Shown here one piece after another: positions 23,615 to 31,430 of a DNA stretch of 36,443 nt. How positions within the stretch are numbered: the first letter of the stretch is position 1; the number at the start of each line of letters is the position of its first letter. Both the position numbers and the translations under genes were made by a program. Source of the DNA: DASPOF01 sp035626155 (GTDB taxonomy: Bacteria > Desulfobacterota > Binatia > Binatales > Binataceae); contig DASPOF010000035.1 of assembly GCA_035626155.1 (NCBI GenBank), positions 1-36,443 of the forward strand, in the 5' to 3' direction. The notes under the pieces are model-generated. The model worked only from the letters and a program-made list of their open reading frames with translations, did not search any database and was not told the DNA's origin.

Positions 23615-24076
23615 ATGAAGATCACCGAAATCCTCAGTCCGGACATGGTCCTTCCCGACCTTCACGGGAGCAAGAAGCCTGAGATCCTGCGCGAACTCGC
23701 CAGCGGCCTGGTGTCGAAGAATCCGCAACTGGGCCTCGATGAGCTGACCGCGGTTCTCTCCGAACGCGAGCGGCTCGGCTCCACGGCGATCGGCGATGGG
23801 ATCGCGATTCCGCACGGAAAACTGCGCGGCGTCACGAAAATCCTCGGCGCGTTCGGACGCCACCCCAAGGGCGTCGATTTCGAGTCGCTCGACAGCAATC
23901 CGACGCGCCTGTTTTTCGTGTTGGTCGCGCCTGAGGACTCCGCGAGCCTCCATCTCAAGGCGCTCGCGCGAGTCTCCCGGCTGTTCAAGGACCCGCAGTT
24001 CCGCGACCGGCTGATCGCCGCCCGCGACGCGGCCGAGATGTTCCGGCTCATCAAGGAAGAGGACAACAAGTATTGA
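23615..24076 (+). CDS. ptsN: PTS IIA-like nitrogen regulatory protein PtsN (EIIA-Ntr)
   Basis: The protein has 153 residues with the mannitol/fructose-type EIIA fold. The phosphorylatable histidine is His67 in DGIAIPHGK. The flanking signature LSERERLGSTAIG is typical of EIIA-Ntr. In the nitrogen PTS it receives phosphate from NPr and acts as a regulator of potassium and nitrogen metabolism rather than in sugar transport. An HPr/NPr-like protein is encoded at 29456-29728. The gene lies in the conserved rpoN-hpf-ptsN-rapZ order. Confidence 0.95.
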   Translation: MKITEILSPDMVLPDLHGSKKPEILRELASGLVSKNPQLGLDELTAVLSERERLGSTAIGDGIAIPHGKLRGVTKILGAFGRHPKGVDFESLDSNPTRLFFVLVAPEDSASLHLKALARVSRLFKDPQFRDRLIAARDAAEMFRLIKEEDNKY

Positions 24077-24122
24077 ACGCGCGGCCGGACGGCGCGACGC
24101 CGCCCGCGCCACGGCATCGGCG

Positions 24123-25001
24123 ATGACGAACGCCCCGCGCAAGCCCCGCCTGATTATTGTCACGGGCGTGTCCGGGTCGGGACGCGCCTCGGCGATGCGC
24201 GTGCTCGAGGACCTCGGGTTCTATTGCGTCGATAACCTTCCCGTGGGGCTTGCGCCCGAAGTGGTGCGGCTGGCGGCGGGACAATCGCCGGGGCTGGCCG
24301 GGATCGCGCTTGGGATCGATCCGCGAGAGCGGCTGTTCTTCCCGCAATGGCCGAAAATCTTCTCCGGGCTGGAAGCCGAAGGAATCCGGCCGGAGATACT
24401 GTTTCTCGATGCCTCCGATGAGGTCCTCGCGCGCCGATACTCCGAGACCCGAAGGCCCCACCCGATGGCCGAGAGCGGTTCGACGGTTGCCGAGAGCATC
24501 CGGCGCGAACGGATCGCGCTGGCCGAGATGCGCGAGCGCGCAAGCCGCGTCGTCGATACGACCACGCTTACCGTGCACGAATTGCGCGAGATCGTTACGG
24601 CCTGGGCGCTTGGCGCCGCCACGAGCCCGCGGCTTGCGATTTCGCTGGTCTCGTTCGGCTACAAGTACGGACTGCCGGTCGGGATGGACATCGTGCTCGA
24701 CGTGCGGTTCATCCCGAATCCGTTTTTTGTCGCCGAGCTTAGGCCGCTGACCGGGCTCGACCCGCGCGTGCGCAACTACGTGATGGCGCAGCCGGAGTCG
24801 CGCGGCTTCATCGATGAGGTCACCCGGATGCTCCAGTTTCTGCTCCCACTTTACCGGCGCGAGGGCAAGAGCTACCTGACCATCGGCTTTGGATGCACGG
24901 GCGGACGCCATCGCTCGCCGGTGCTGGCACGCGAGGTGGCCGACCGCCTGCGCGCGCTGGGCTTTGAAGTGCAGGTGCGCGACCAGCACATCGCGATGTG
25001 A
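24123..25001 (+). CDS. rapZ: RapZ/YvcJ-family nucleotide-binding protein with altered Walker A motif
   Basis: The protein has 292 residues with the family signatures LEDLGFYCVDNLPVGL (29-44), VSFGYKYGLP, DVRFIPNPFF and the C-terminal IGFGCTGGRHRSPVLA. In E. coli RapZ is an RNase adaptor that senses glucosamine-6-phosphate and steers decay of GlmZ/GlmS RNAs. In this lineage the role is unknown. The P-loop reads GVSGSGRAS at residues 15-23, with Arg21 and Ala22 where GK[S/T] is expected, so nucleotide binding may be altered. The signature just after it and the C-terminal domain are intact. It is the last gene of the rpoN run. Confidence 0.92.
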   Translation: MTNAPRKPRLIIVTGVSGSGRASAMRVLEDLGFYCVDNLPVGLAPEVVRLAAGQSPGLAGIALGIDPRERLFFPQWPKIFSGLEAEGIRPEILFLDASDEVLARRYSETRRPHPMAESGSTVAESIRRERIALAEMRERASRVVDTTTLTVHELREIVTAWALGAATSPRLAISLVSFGYKYGLPVGMDIVLDVRFIPNPFFVAELRPLTGLDPRVRNYVMAQPESRGFIDEVTRMLQFLLPLYRREGKSYLTIGFGCTGGRHRSPVLAREVADRLRALGFEVQVRDQHIAM

Positions 25002-25034
25002 CTTGCGCGCGCGCCCGCCGCGGCGCACGCGCTC

Positions 25035-25817
25035 TCAGTTCATGATCGATCCGCAATCGACGTTGAGCGTCTGCCCGGTCATCCCCGCGGCAAGCGCCGA
25101 GACCAGAAACAGCGCGACGCGCGCAACCTCCTCCTCGGTCGCCATGCGCCGCATCGCCGCCTGCGATAGCATCGCGCCGCGCACCTGCTCGTAGGGCACC
25201 TTCATCGCCTCCGCGCGCGCCTGCATGACGCGTTCGATGCGGTCGCCCGCGATCGCGCCCGGACAGATGCAGTTGCACCGGATGTTCCGCGCGCCCCATT
25301 CCCCGGCGATCGTCTGGGTCAGTCCGATCATCGCCCACTTCGCGGCGGCGTACGGCGATCGCAGCGGATAGCCGCGCCGCCCAGCGCCCGACGAGATGTT
25401 GAGGATATCGCCCGACCCCTGACGATCCATGATCGGCAGCACGGCGCGCGCGGCAAGCCAGGTGCCGGTCAGGTCGATATCGATCGTCTCCTGCCATTCG
25501 GCAAGCGACATGTCGGTCATCCGCTTGGTCGGACCCGCGATTCCGGCGTTATTGACCAGGATATCGATACGGCCGAAGGCCTTGGCTGTCTCTGCGGCCA
25601 TGCGCGCGCAATCGGCCTCCTTCGACACGTCGGTGGGAATGTAAATCGCCTGCACGCCCGCGCGCTTGAGTTCCTGGACGGTCTCCTCCATCGGTCCGAT
25701 CGTGCGCGCGGCGATCGCGACCTTCGCGCCCGCCTTGCCGTAAACGAGCGCGACCTGCTTGCCGATTCCAAATCCGCCCCCGGTGATAATCGCGACCTTG
25801 CTCTTGAGTTCGTCCAT
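25035..25817 (-). CDS. SDR-family NAD(P)-dependent oxidoreductase
   Basis: This 260-residue classical short-chain dehydrogenase has the cofactor loop TGGGFGIG (12-19) and NNAG at 89-92. The catalytic Ser is in LNISSGAG (about 142-143), with Tyr156 and Lys160 in SPYAAAKWA. An Arg38 (IAART) just after strand 2 suggests NADP, but this is not decisive. The substrate is unknown. AAGGGA lies about 8 bases before the ATG. It is convergent with rapZ and divergent from the VTT protein gene. Confidence 0.9.
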   Translation of the reverse strand: MDELKSKVAIITGGGFGIGKQVALVYGKAGAKVAIAARTIGPMEETVQELKRAGVQAIYIPTDVSKEADCARMAAETAKAFGRIDILVNNAGIAGPTKRMTDMSLAEWQETIDIDLTGTWLAARAVLPIMDRQGSGDILNISSGAGRRGYPLRSPYAAAKWAMIGLTQTIAGEWGARNIRCNCICPGAIAGDRIERVMQARAEAMKVPYEQVRGAMLSQAAMRRMATEEEVARVALFLVSALAAGMTGQTLNVDCGSIMN

Positions 25818-25948
25818 CGAGTTTTCCCTTCCGCGTTTTGCCGAGCGTTATCGGTGAGTTCGACTGTAATGGCGTGGCGCGTTTGCCTCAAACCGGAAGC
25901 GATCGCGCCTTGTATGGACGTGACGCAGCCCCATATCATGATTATGTG

Positions 25949-26653
25949 ATGGCCGCAGCGAGTCCGATTGGCACTCCCGAAGCCAGCCCCGAGGCTGGAA
26001 GTTCCTGGCTGCTGACGTTTCTGAAGACCGCGATCATCGCGATCCTTCTGGGCGGATCGGTCTACCTGCTGTGGGCGCACGCCGAATGGTTTCGCGACCC
26101 GAGGCAGGTCAAGGCCGAGGTGGTGCAATGGGGCGTGTGGGGACCGATCGTGTACATCCTGCTCTACGCGGTGGGGCCGTCATTCCTGGTCCCGGGGGCG
26201 GTGATGACAATCGCGGGCGGGCTTGCGTTCGGGACGCTATGGGGTTCGATCTATTCGCTGATCGGCGCCGACATCGGCGCGATCGTCGCCTTCGGCGCGG
26301 GGCGTTTTCTCGGACAGTCGTTCGTCGAATGGGCGGTGGGTGAGCGGTTCCATCCGACGCTCGAGCGGATCGCGCGCAACGGCTTCCACATCGTGCTCTA
26401 CCTGCGCATCGTCCCCGTGATTCCGTACAACGTGTTCAATCTGCTTGCCGGCGCATCGCGGATTTCCTTTCGCGACTACCTGTGGGCGAGCGTGATCGGG
26501 ATGATCCCCGGAACGATCCTGTTCGCGTTCCTGGGCGACGCGCTATGGCATCCGCTGACGCTGCGCTTCCTGCTCGCGGTCGGGCTGATCGGCGTATCGC
26601 TGGGGCTGGGAGAGACCTGGCGCCGCTGGTCGTCGGAAAAGCTCGAGAACTGA
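25949..26653 (+). CDS. VTT-domain (TVP38/TMEM64, DedA-like) membrane protein
   Basis: The protein has 234 residues with five or so hydrophobic helices. The VTT/SNARE-associated signature is visible as VGPSFLVPGAVMTIAGGLAF, then GADIGAIVAFGAGRFLGQ, then LYLRIVPVIPYNVFNLLAGA. DedA-related proteins are thought to move lipids such as undecaprenyl phosphate or phosphatidylethanolamine across the membrane. The TVP38 branch has no proven bacterial substrate. No clear ribosome binding site precedes the ATG at 25949. An upstream in-frame reading is possible, but it would add unconserved sequence. Confidence 0.85.
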   Translation: MAAASPIGTPEASPEAGSSWLLTFLKTAIIAILLGGSVYLLWAHAEWFRDPRQVKAEVVQWGVWGPIVYILLYAVGPSFLVPGAVMTIAGGLAFGTLWGSIYSLIGADIGAIVAFGAGRFLGQSFVEWAVGERFHPTLERIARNGFHIVLYLRIVPVIPYNVFNLLAGASRISFRDYLWASVIGMIPGTILFAFLGDALWHPLTLRFLLAVGLIGVSLGLGETWRRWSSEKLEN

Positions 26654-26683
26654 CCGGAAAAAATCCGCCGCGGTGCCGGGCTG

Positions 26684-28000
26684 CTACGTGCCGCTTTCCC
26701 AGCTCTGGAGATAGCGCTTCTGCTCGGCGGTAAGCGTGTCGATGCGGATTCCCATCGCGGCGAGCTTCACGCCTGCGACTTCATCCTCGATCCGCTTGGG
26801 CACCTCGTGGACCTTGACCGCCAACTGCTCGCCGGTGGCGACCCACTCCGATGCGAGCGCCTGGGTCCCGAAGCTCATATCCATCACCTGCGCGGGATGG
26901 CCCTCTGCGCACGCAAGATTCACGAGGCGTCCCTGGCCGAGCACGTAGAGCATGCGCCCGCTGGCCAGATGGTACGCATCGACGTGGTTGGTCACGTTGC
27001 GCTCGACCTTGCGGGCCGCGTCGTTGAGGTAAGCCATGTCGATTTCGATGTCGAAGTGGCCCGAGTTGGCGAGAATCGCGCCGTCCTTCATCAGGCCGAA
27101 ATGCTGCGCGCTGAGCACGTGCTTGTCGCCGGTCGCGCTGATGAAGACATCGCCGACTCGCGCCGCATCCGCCATCCGCATCACGCGGAACCCGTCCATC
27201 GCGGCTTCCAGCGCGCGGATCGGATCGACCTCGGTCACGATCACGTCGGCGCCCAGGCCGCGCGCCCGCGACGCGATCCCGCGCCCGCACCATCCGTAGC
27301 CCGCAACGACGATCACCGAGCCGGCAACCAGGATGCCGGTGGCGCGCACGACGCCATCCATCGTCGATTGGCCGGTGCCGTAGCGATTGTCGAACAGATG
27401 CTTGGTCTGCGCGTCGTTGACCGCGACGACCGGAATCTTAAGGGCGTGATCCTTCTCCATCGCGCGCAGCCGGATGACGCCGGTGGTCGTCTCTTCCATG
27501 CTGGCCCGCACCTCTTCGGCGCGGTCGCGGAACTCGGTGTGCAGGAGGCTTACCAGGTCGGCGCCGTCATCCATGGTGATGGTCGGATGGCGCTCCAGCA
27601 CGGCGCGCAGATGGCTGTAATAGGTGTCGCGATCCTCGTCGTGAATCGCGAAGGTCGGGATGCCGTACTCCGCCACCAGCGCCGCGGCAACGTCATCCTG
27701 GGTGGAGAGCGGATTCGACGCGCAGCAGAAGACCTCCGCGCCTCCCGCCTTGAGCGTGCGAAGCAGGTTGGCGGTCTCGCACGTGATATGCAGGCAGGCG
27801 CCGAGCCGCTGGCCCGCCAGGGGGAGTTCCTTGGCGAAGCGTTCGCCGATGCGCCGGATCACGGGCATCTGGCGCTCGGCCCATTCGATTCGCTTGCGGC
27901 CCGCCGCCGCCAGGCCGGCGTCGCGAATATCGAAATCGCGCGCGCGTGCGACCGGACGCAATTTGGGCGCGGCTTTCGTCTTGCCTGCGGGTGATGCCAT
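26684..28000 (-). CDS. ahcY: Adenosylhomocysteinase-type enzyme, archaeal/Thermotoga-like form
   Basis: This 438-residue NAD-dependent hydrolase removes S-adenosylhomocysteine left by methyl transfer. It shows the family segments LGACLHITCETANLLRTL, VNDAQTKHLFDNRYGTGQST, the NAD loop VVAGYGWCGRG, and NSGHFDIEIDM. The NRYGTGQS form and the ending LTAEQKRYLQSW resemble archaeal and Thermotoga enzymes rather than the longer eukaryote-like ones (NLYGCRES). Some of the former prefer S-inosylhomocysteine. It lies 30 bases downstream of metK on the same strand, so making and recycling SAM are encoded together. Confidence 0.95.
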   Translation of the reverse strand: MASPAGKTKAAPKLRPVARARDFDIRDAGLAAAGRKRIEWAERQMPVIRRIGERFAKELPLAGQRLGACLHITCETANLLRTLKAGGAEVFCCASNPLSTQDDVAAALVAEYGIPTFAIHDEDRDTYYSHLRAVLERHPTITMDDGADLVSLLHTEFRDRAEEVRASMEETTTGVIRLRAMEKDHALKIPVVAVNDAQTKHLFDNRYGTGQSTMDGVVRATGILVAGSVIVVAGYGWCGRGIASRARGLGADVIVTEVDPIRALEAAMDGFRVMRMADAARVGDVFISATGDKHVLSAQHFGLMKDGAILANSGHFDIEIDMAYLNDAARKVERNVTNHVDAYHLASGRMLYVLGQGRLVNLACAEGHPAQVMDMSFGTQALASEWVATGEQLAVKVHEVPKRIEDEVAGVKLAAMGIRIDTLTAEQKRYLQSWESGT

Positions 28001-28030
28001 CTCGATTTGTCCCCGGCCGGCTGTTCCGGC

Positions 28031-29218
28031 TTAGCGCTGGCCGTCGATTCCGAACGCGTTCTGAAGCGCCTCGGCCATGTCGACCCGCTCCCACGGGAAG
28101 AGCGCGTCGTGCGGCCTTCGGCCGAAATGCCCGTAGGCTGCGGTCGCCTGATAGATGGGGCGCTTGAGGTTGAGCGTCCGGATGATTCCGGCGGGGCGGA
28201 AGTCGAACAGTTCGCGCAGGGTGCCCGAGAGCTTGTTATCGGCGACGATTCCCGTGTCAAACGTGTCGACCAGAAGCGAGATCGGCTCCGCGATTCCTAT
28301 CGCGTAAGCGACCTGTATCTCGCATTTCTTCGCGAGGCCCGCGGCGACCACGTTCTTTGCAACGTATCGCGCCATGTAGCATCCCGAACGGTCCACCTTG
28401 CTCGGATCCTTGCCGGAGAATGCGCCGCCGCCGTGGCGCCCGTAACCGCCGTACGTGTCGACGATTATCTTGCGCCCGGTCAGCCCGCAGTCCCCGTGCG
28501 GACCGCCGATCTCGAACTTGCCGGTCGGGTTAACGTGATAGACGGTCGATTTAGTCAGGTACTTGGCCGGGATGGTCTTCTTGATCAGTTCCTCGATCAT
28601 CCTCTCCCGAATCTCCCCGTACTGGACGGCGGGCGAATGCTGGGTCGAGACAACCACCGCAGTGACCTCGACCGGGCGTCCGTCCGCATAGCGCACGGTC
28701 ACCTGGCTTTTGCCGTCGGGCCGAAGCCAGTCGATCTCCCGGTTCTTGCGCAGCTTGGCGAGGTTCAGCATCAGCGAATGAGCCATCGCAATCGGCATCG
28801 GCATCAGTTCCGGGGTCTCATCGCACGCGAACCCGAACATCATCCCCTGGTCGCCCGCGCCCTGCTCCTTGTGGAGGCCTTCGCCTTCGGTCACTCCTTG
28901 GGAGATGTCCGGGGACTGAGGCTCGACCGCGGTCAAGACGGCGCAACTGTGGCCGTCGAACCCGCTCTCGACGGAGTCATAGCCGATTTCGAGCGCCACC
29001 TGGCGGGCGAGATGGACGTAGTCGGGCCGCGCGCGGGTGGTGATTTCCCCGGCGAGCACGATGAGCCCGGTCTTGGCGAGCGACTCGAGCGCTACGCGGG
29101 AGTCCGGGTCCTCGGCAAGAAGGGCATCCAGGACGGCATCCGAGATCTGGTCGCACATCTTGTCCGGATGGCCTTCGGAGACCGACTCCGATGTGAAGAG
29201 AAAATCCTTAAGTGGCAT
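28031..29218 (-). CDS. metK: Methionine adenosyltransferase
   Basis: The protein has 395 residues and makes SAM from methionine and ATP. The family motifs are present: SEGHPDKMCDQISDAVLDAL near the N-terminus, GAGDQGMMFGFA, and the metal/phosphate loop segment GGGAFSGKDPSKVDRSGCY. AAGGAG ends 9 bases before the ATG. A promoter lies about 180 bases upstream, and a structured leader lies immediately before the ribosome binding site. ahcY follows 30 bases after the stop. Confidence 0.97.
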   Translation of the reverse strand: MPLKDFLFTSESVSEGHPDKMCDQISDAVLDALLAEDPDSRVALESLAKTGLIVLAGEITTRARPDYVHLARQVALEIGYDSVESGFDGHSCAVLTAVEPQSPDISQGVTEGEGLHKEQGAGDQGMMFGFACDETPELMPMPIAMAHSLMLNLAKLRKNREIDWLRPDGKSQVTVRYADGRPVEVTAVVVSTQHSPAVQYGEIRERMIEELIKKTIPAKYLTKSTVYHVNPTGKFEIGGPHGDCGLTGRKIIVDTYGGYGRHGGGAFSGKDPSKVDRSGCYMARYVAKNVVAAGLAKKCEIQVAYAIGIAEPISLLVDTFDTGIVADNKLSGTLRELFDFRPAGIIRTLNLKRPIYQATAAYGHFGRRPHDALFPWERVDMAEALQNAFGIDGQR

Positions 29219-29233
29219 TCGCGATCGCTCCTT

Positions 29234-29282
29234 GCAAACGCGCCCGCCGGGTTTGCCTTCGGGTCTGGCCCGAGCACCCGGC
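29234..29282 (-). promoter_or_regulatory. Structured metK leader with mutually pairing segments next to the ribosome binding site
   Basis: On the leftward transcript GCCGGGT (29282-29276) pairs with ACCCGGC (29252-29246). Inside it TCGGG (29273-29269) pairs with CCCGA (29263-29259) around a CCAGA loop. The intervening 3' side contains GCAAAC (29256-29251), which can pair perfectly with GTTTGC (29239-29234). GTTTGC directly abuts the AAGGAG ribosome binding site (29233-29228). This is a hairpin plus H-type pseudoknot or alternative-hairpin layout, as used by translation-controlling riboswitches. I could not match it to a known SAM or SAH riboswitch consensus. Confidence 0.45.
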
Positions 29283-29394
29283 GCGGCAGCAGAATTTCAA
29301 TTTACCAATCTTTGTTCAGGGCTCACGCACGGCGCCCGTTGCACGATACGCTTTCGACTGCGAAGAGTGGGCGCGATGGTTTTTAGGTTGCCTT

Positions 29395-29423
29395 GGTATA
29401 ACCGACCACCCGGTTGGAATCAA
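29395..29423 (-). promoter_or_regulatory. Probable sigma-70 promoter for metK
   Basis: On the minus strand TTGATT (29423-29418) and TATACC (29400-29395) are separated by exactly 17 bases. Transcription would start near 29388, leaving a leader of about 170 bases before metK. The site lies in the gap between the HPr-like gene and metK. Confidence 0.5.
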
Positions 29424-29455
29424 GGTAGTCTTGCACGCGAACCGCGAATGGATGG

Positions 29456-29728
29456 CTACTCTTCGCCGAAACGCTGTTCGAACAGCGCTTGAATGGCCTT
29501 GGCCGCATCGCGAGCGTCGGGGCCCTCCGCGCGCACCTTCAGCCTGGACCCCACTCCCGCCCCGAGCATGATCAGTCCGGTCACGCTCTTGGCGCTGACA
29601 TGATTCTTCCCGCGAGCGATCGTTATCTGCGAGGCGAACTGGTTGGCGGTTTGCGCCAGGGTCGAGGCGGCGCGCAGGTGCAATCCGAGCCGATTCTCAA
29701 TTTTAACTGTCACCTCAACCACGCCCAC
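29456..29728 (-). CDS. HPr-family phosphocarrier protein (possible NPr partner of PtsN)
   Basis: The protein has about 90 residues with the HPr fold. The phosphorylatable histidine is His17 in RLGLHLRAAS, and the regulatory-site serine is Ser48 in SAKSVTGLIMLGAG. The residue after His is Leu, where Ala or Ser is usual (GLHARP). The GTG at 29728 is chosen because it yields normal HPr length and has AGGA upstream; longer readings give Arg-rich, non-homologous sequence. With PtsN in this window and no sugar permeases, it is a candidate for nitrogen-PTS phosphotransfer. EI or PtsP is not in the window. Confidence 0.9.
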   Translation of the reverse strand: MGVVEVTVKIENRLGLHLRAASTLAQTANQFASQITIARGKNHVSAKSVTGLIMLGAGVGSRLKVRAEGPDARDAAKAIQALFEQRFGEE

Positions 29729-29870
29729 GGGTCCTACGATACGGAGAACTTGGCGCCGGGTAAACGATGAGCGGACGCAAGCGCGACGGTGCACGGGCGC
29801 GGACGCCCACGCATTCTTCCGCCGCGCGTGCCGATAGCGGCTGCGGGTGGGCATCTGCACCCCCTCCTTA

Positions 29871-30019
29871 TTCCTCCCCCATATCAAAAAATGGGGGAGG
29901 AAATTTTGGGAGTAATCCCCATGTCAAAGAGGAGGGAAGAAAATCTGGGAGTTATCCTCCTGGCAAAGAATGGGGGAGGAATTCAGAATCCCTCCCCCAC
30001 TTTTTGATGTGGGGGAGGG
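29871..30019. repeat. Cluster of four palindromic REP-like repeats
   Basis: Four related hairpins occur in 150 bases. Unit 1 (29871-29902) has a perfect 12-bp stem TTCCTCCCCCAT/ATGGGGGAGGAA with loop ATCAAAAA. Unit 2 (about 29913-29940) is a degenerate copy. Unit 3 (29952-29981) keeps TCCTCC/GGAGGA. Unit 4 (29990-30019) has a perfect 11-bp stem and loop TTTTTGAT, the exact reverse complement of the loop of unit 1, so it is an inverted copy. Spacers between units are also similar (TTTTGGGAG, ATCTGGGAG). They fill most of the intergenic gap 29729-30189. The flanks also hold GC-rich inverted repeats (29790-29812, 30125-30178). Confidence 0.8.
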
Positions 30020-30029
30020 CAAAGCGGCG

Positions 30030-30062
30030 CGGATGCTGCCGGTTTTTCTTCCGCAGCATCCG
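30030..30062. other. 10-bp perfect hairpin downstream of the DHH gene
   Basis: CGGATGCTGC (30030-30039) and GCAGCATCCG (30053-30062) form a perfect 10-bp stem around a 13-base pyrimidine-rich loop. The hairpin lies past the 3' end of the leftward DHH phosphoesterase gene. There is no T-run after it on the gene strand, so termination is uncertain. Confidence 0.5.
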
Positions 30063-30189
30063 TGACGCGCGGGTGGGGGTGCAATGCCGACTTGCGCAGA
30101 GCCTCTGCCGCGCGATCCCAAAGTTTGCACGGGCGCAGCGCCCGCGCATCGACGACGGGCATGCCGGCCTGCCCTACAATTTTCTTGCG

Positions 30190-31239
30190 CTAGCCGCCGT
30201 TGCGCGATGCGGCCGCGCGCGAGATGTCGGCCGCCTCGCGTTCGCCGGCGATCTCGGCGGCGAACAACTGGCGCAGCCGGGGCTCGATCGCGGCGTCGCG
30301 CGTGGTGCCCTCGCGCCGGCGCCATGCGCGCAGCGGAATGACGGCCTTCGCCATGTTGCGATGGCCTCCGGCGCTGCCGATTTCGCCAAACAGGTTTTTG
30401 ACCGCCTCGCCGGCGTTCTCGCCCGCCATGCCGTGATTGCGAACCGCGATCACCAGGTTGCGGCCCAGCTTGCCCGCCACGGCGACCCACCTGACGCCCT
30501 CGAACTGGAGGCAGAATTCCGCGAGCTGCACGATCAGGTCATCGCGCTCGACCGCGCCAAGATTCAGCACGACGAGCTGATCCTCGATCACGAGCCGCTT
30601 CATCGCGCGCGCCAGGATCCGCGCGAAGCTGAGCGGCAGCTCGGGACGGTCGATCTGACGCAGCAGGTTATAATTCGCGATGGGATAAAGATGCACGAAC
30701 GCCTGCAAGTCGTCGTCGGTCGTGCGCCGCGTCAAATCGAGCGTGTCGCTGCGGATGCCATATAAGAGCGCGGTCGCAAGGCGCTCGCTGATGTGCTCAT
30801 CCGCCGAGACCATGTATTCGGTCATGATCGTGGCGGTTGCGCCGTACCTGGTCCGCACGTCCTCGAAGGGCGCTTCACCAGGCTCGTAGCCGGGATGATG
30901 GTCGATCACGATGTCCGCGCGGGGCAGTTTCCCATCGAAGTACCCCGGCTGCACATCTACCATCGCGATCTTGTCGTACTCAGCCAGCTCTTCGGTAGAT
31001 GCGGGCAGAACTTCGATTTCGAGCAGATGCACCATCGTCCGGTTTTCCGGCCGCGTCACCGGCTTGAAGGCGAAAAAGGGCGTAGTCTGCTTGTTGCGGC
31101 CGAGCAGGGTCCGCAGCGCCATCGCGCTCGACATCGAGTCCGGGTCGGGATCGTCCTGGAGCACGATCGCAACCCGGTCACCCTCGCCGACCATCGCGCG
31201 GAGCTGTTTGACCTTTTGCTTTGTGTATGCCTGATCCAT
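30190..31239 (-). CDS. DHH-family phosphoesterase (NrnA-like)
   Basis: The protein has 349 residues. The DHH domain has the metal-binding motifs DDPDPDSMSS (29-38), MVDVQPG and IDHHPG. The C-terminal DHHA1 domain ends with the substrate-binding GSAGGHRNMA. Related enzymes degrade short oligoribonucleotides (nanoRNA) or hydrolyse pAp or cyclic-dinucleotide products. Which of these applies cannot be decided from sequence. About 25 charged residues extend past the DHHA1 domain. The ribosome binding site is weak. It diverges from the small zinc-ribbon gene. Confidence 0.88.
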   Translation of the reverse strand: MDQAYTKQKVKQLRAMVGEGDRVAIVLQDDPDPDSMSSAMALRTLLGRNKQTTPFFAFKPVTRPENRTMVHLLEIEVLPASTEELAEYDKIAMVDVQPGYFDGKLPRADIVIDHHPGYEPGEAPFEDVRTRYGATATIMTEYMVSADEHISERLATALLYGIRSDTLDLTRRTTDDDLQAFVHLYPIANYNLLRQIDRPELPLSFARILARAMKRLVIEDQLVVLNLGAVERDDLIVQLAEFCLQFEGVRWVAVAGKLGRNLVIAVRNHGMAGENAGEAVKNLFGEIGSAGGHRNMAKAVIPLRAWRRREGTTRDAAIEPRLRQLFAAEIAGEREAADISRAAASRNGG

Positions 31240-31414
31240 CGGAGTGATGAGCTTGCCGCCTTGGGCGGAAGCCGAGAGGGTGGTGGCGGTCTAAATGCGC
31301 CCGGATTGTCGGGGGTCTGGGCGGAGAACGGCGAGCTTTGGGCAGAACGAAGCGCCCGTGGAATCTCTCATGGGAGCCTCCCGAATATCACACCCAAAGC
31401 CATCGAATCAATTA

Positions 31415-31420
31415 TATAAT
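31415..31420 (+). promoter_or_regulatory. Consensus -10 box (TATAAT) just before the zinc-ribbon gene
   Basis: TATAAT ends only 10 bases before the ATG at 31431, inside an AT-rich patch that stands out from its surroundings. A start site about 7 bases downstream would leave an almost leaderless message. I found no matching -35. Confidence 0.4.
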
Positions 31421-31430
31421 AGGAACGGTT

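Noticed and set aside
25838..25948. N-terminal extension of the VTT protein from an earlier ATG.
   Set aside because: The added residues look non-coding and lie in the divergent promoter region with the SDR gene.
29234..29282. Known S-box (SAM-I), SAM-II or SAH riboswitch at metK.
   Set aside because: I could not find the conserved core sequences of these classes as I know them, so it is reported only as a candidate structured leader.
29871..30019. Possible CRISPR array.
   Set aside because: The repeats are imperfect palindromes with one inverted copy, and the spacers resemble each other. There are only four units and no cas genes.
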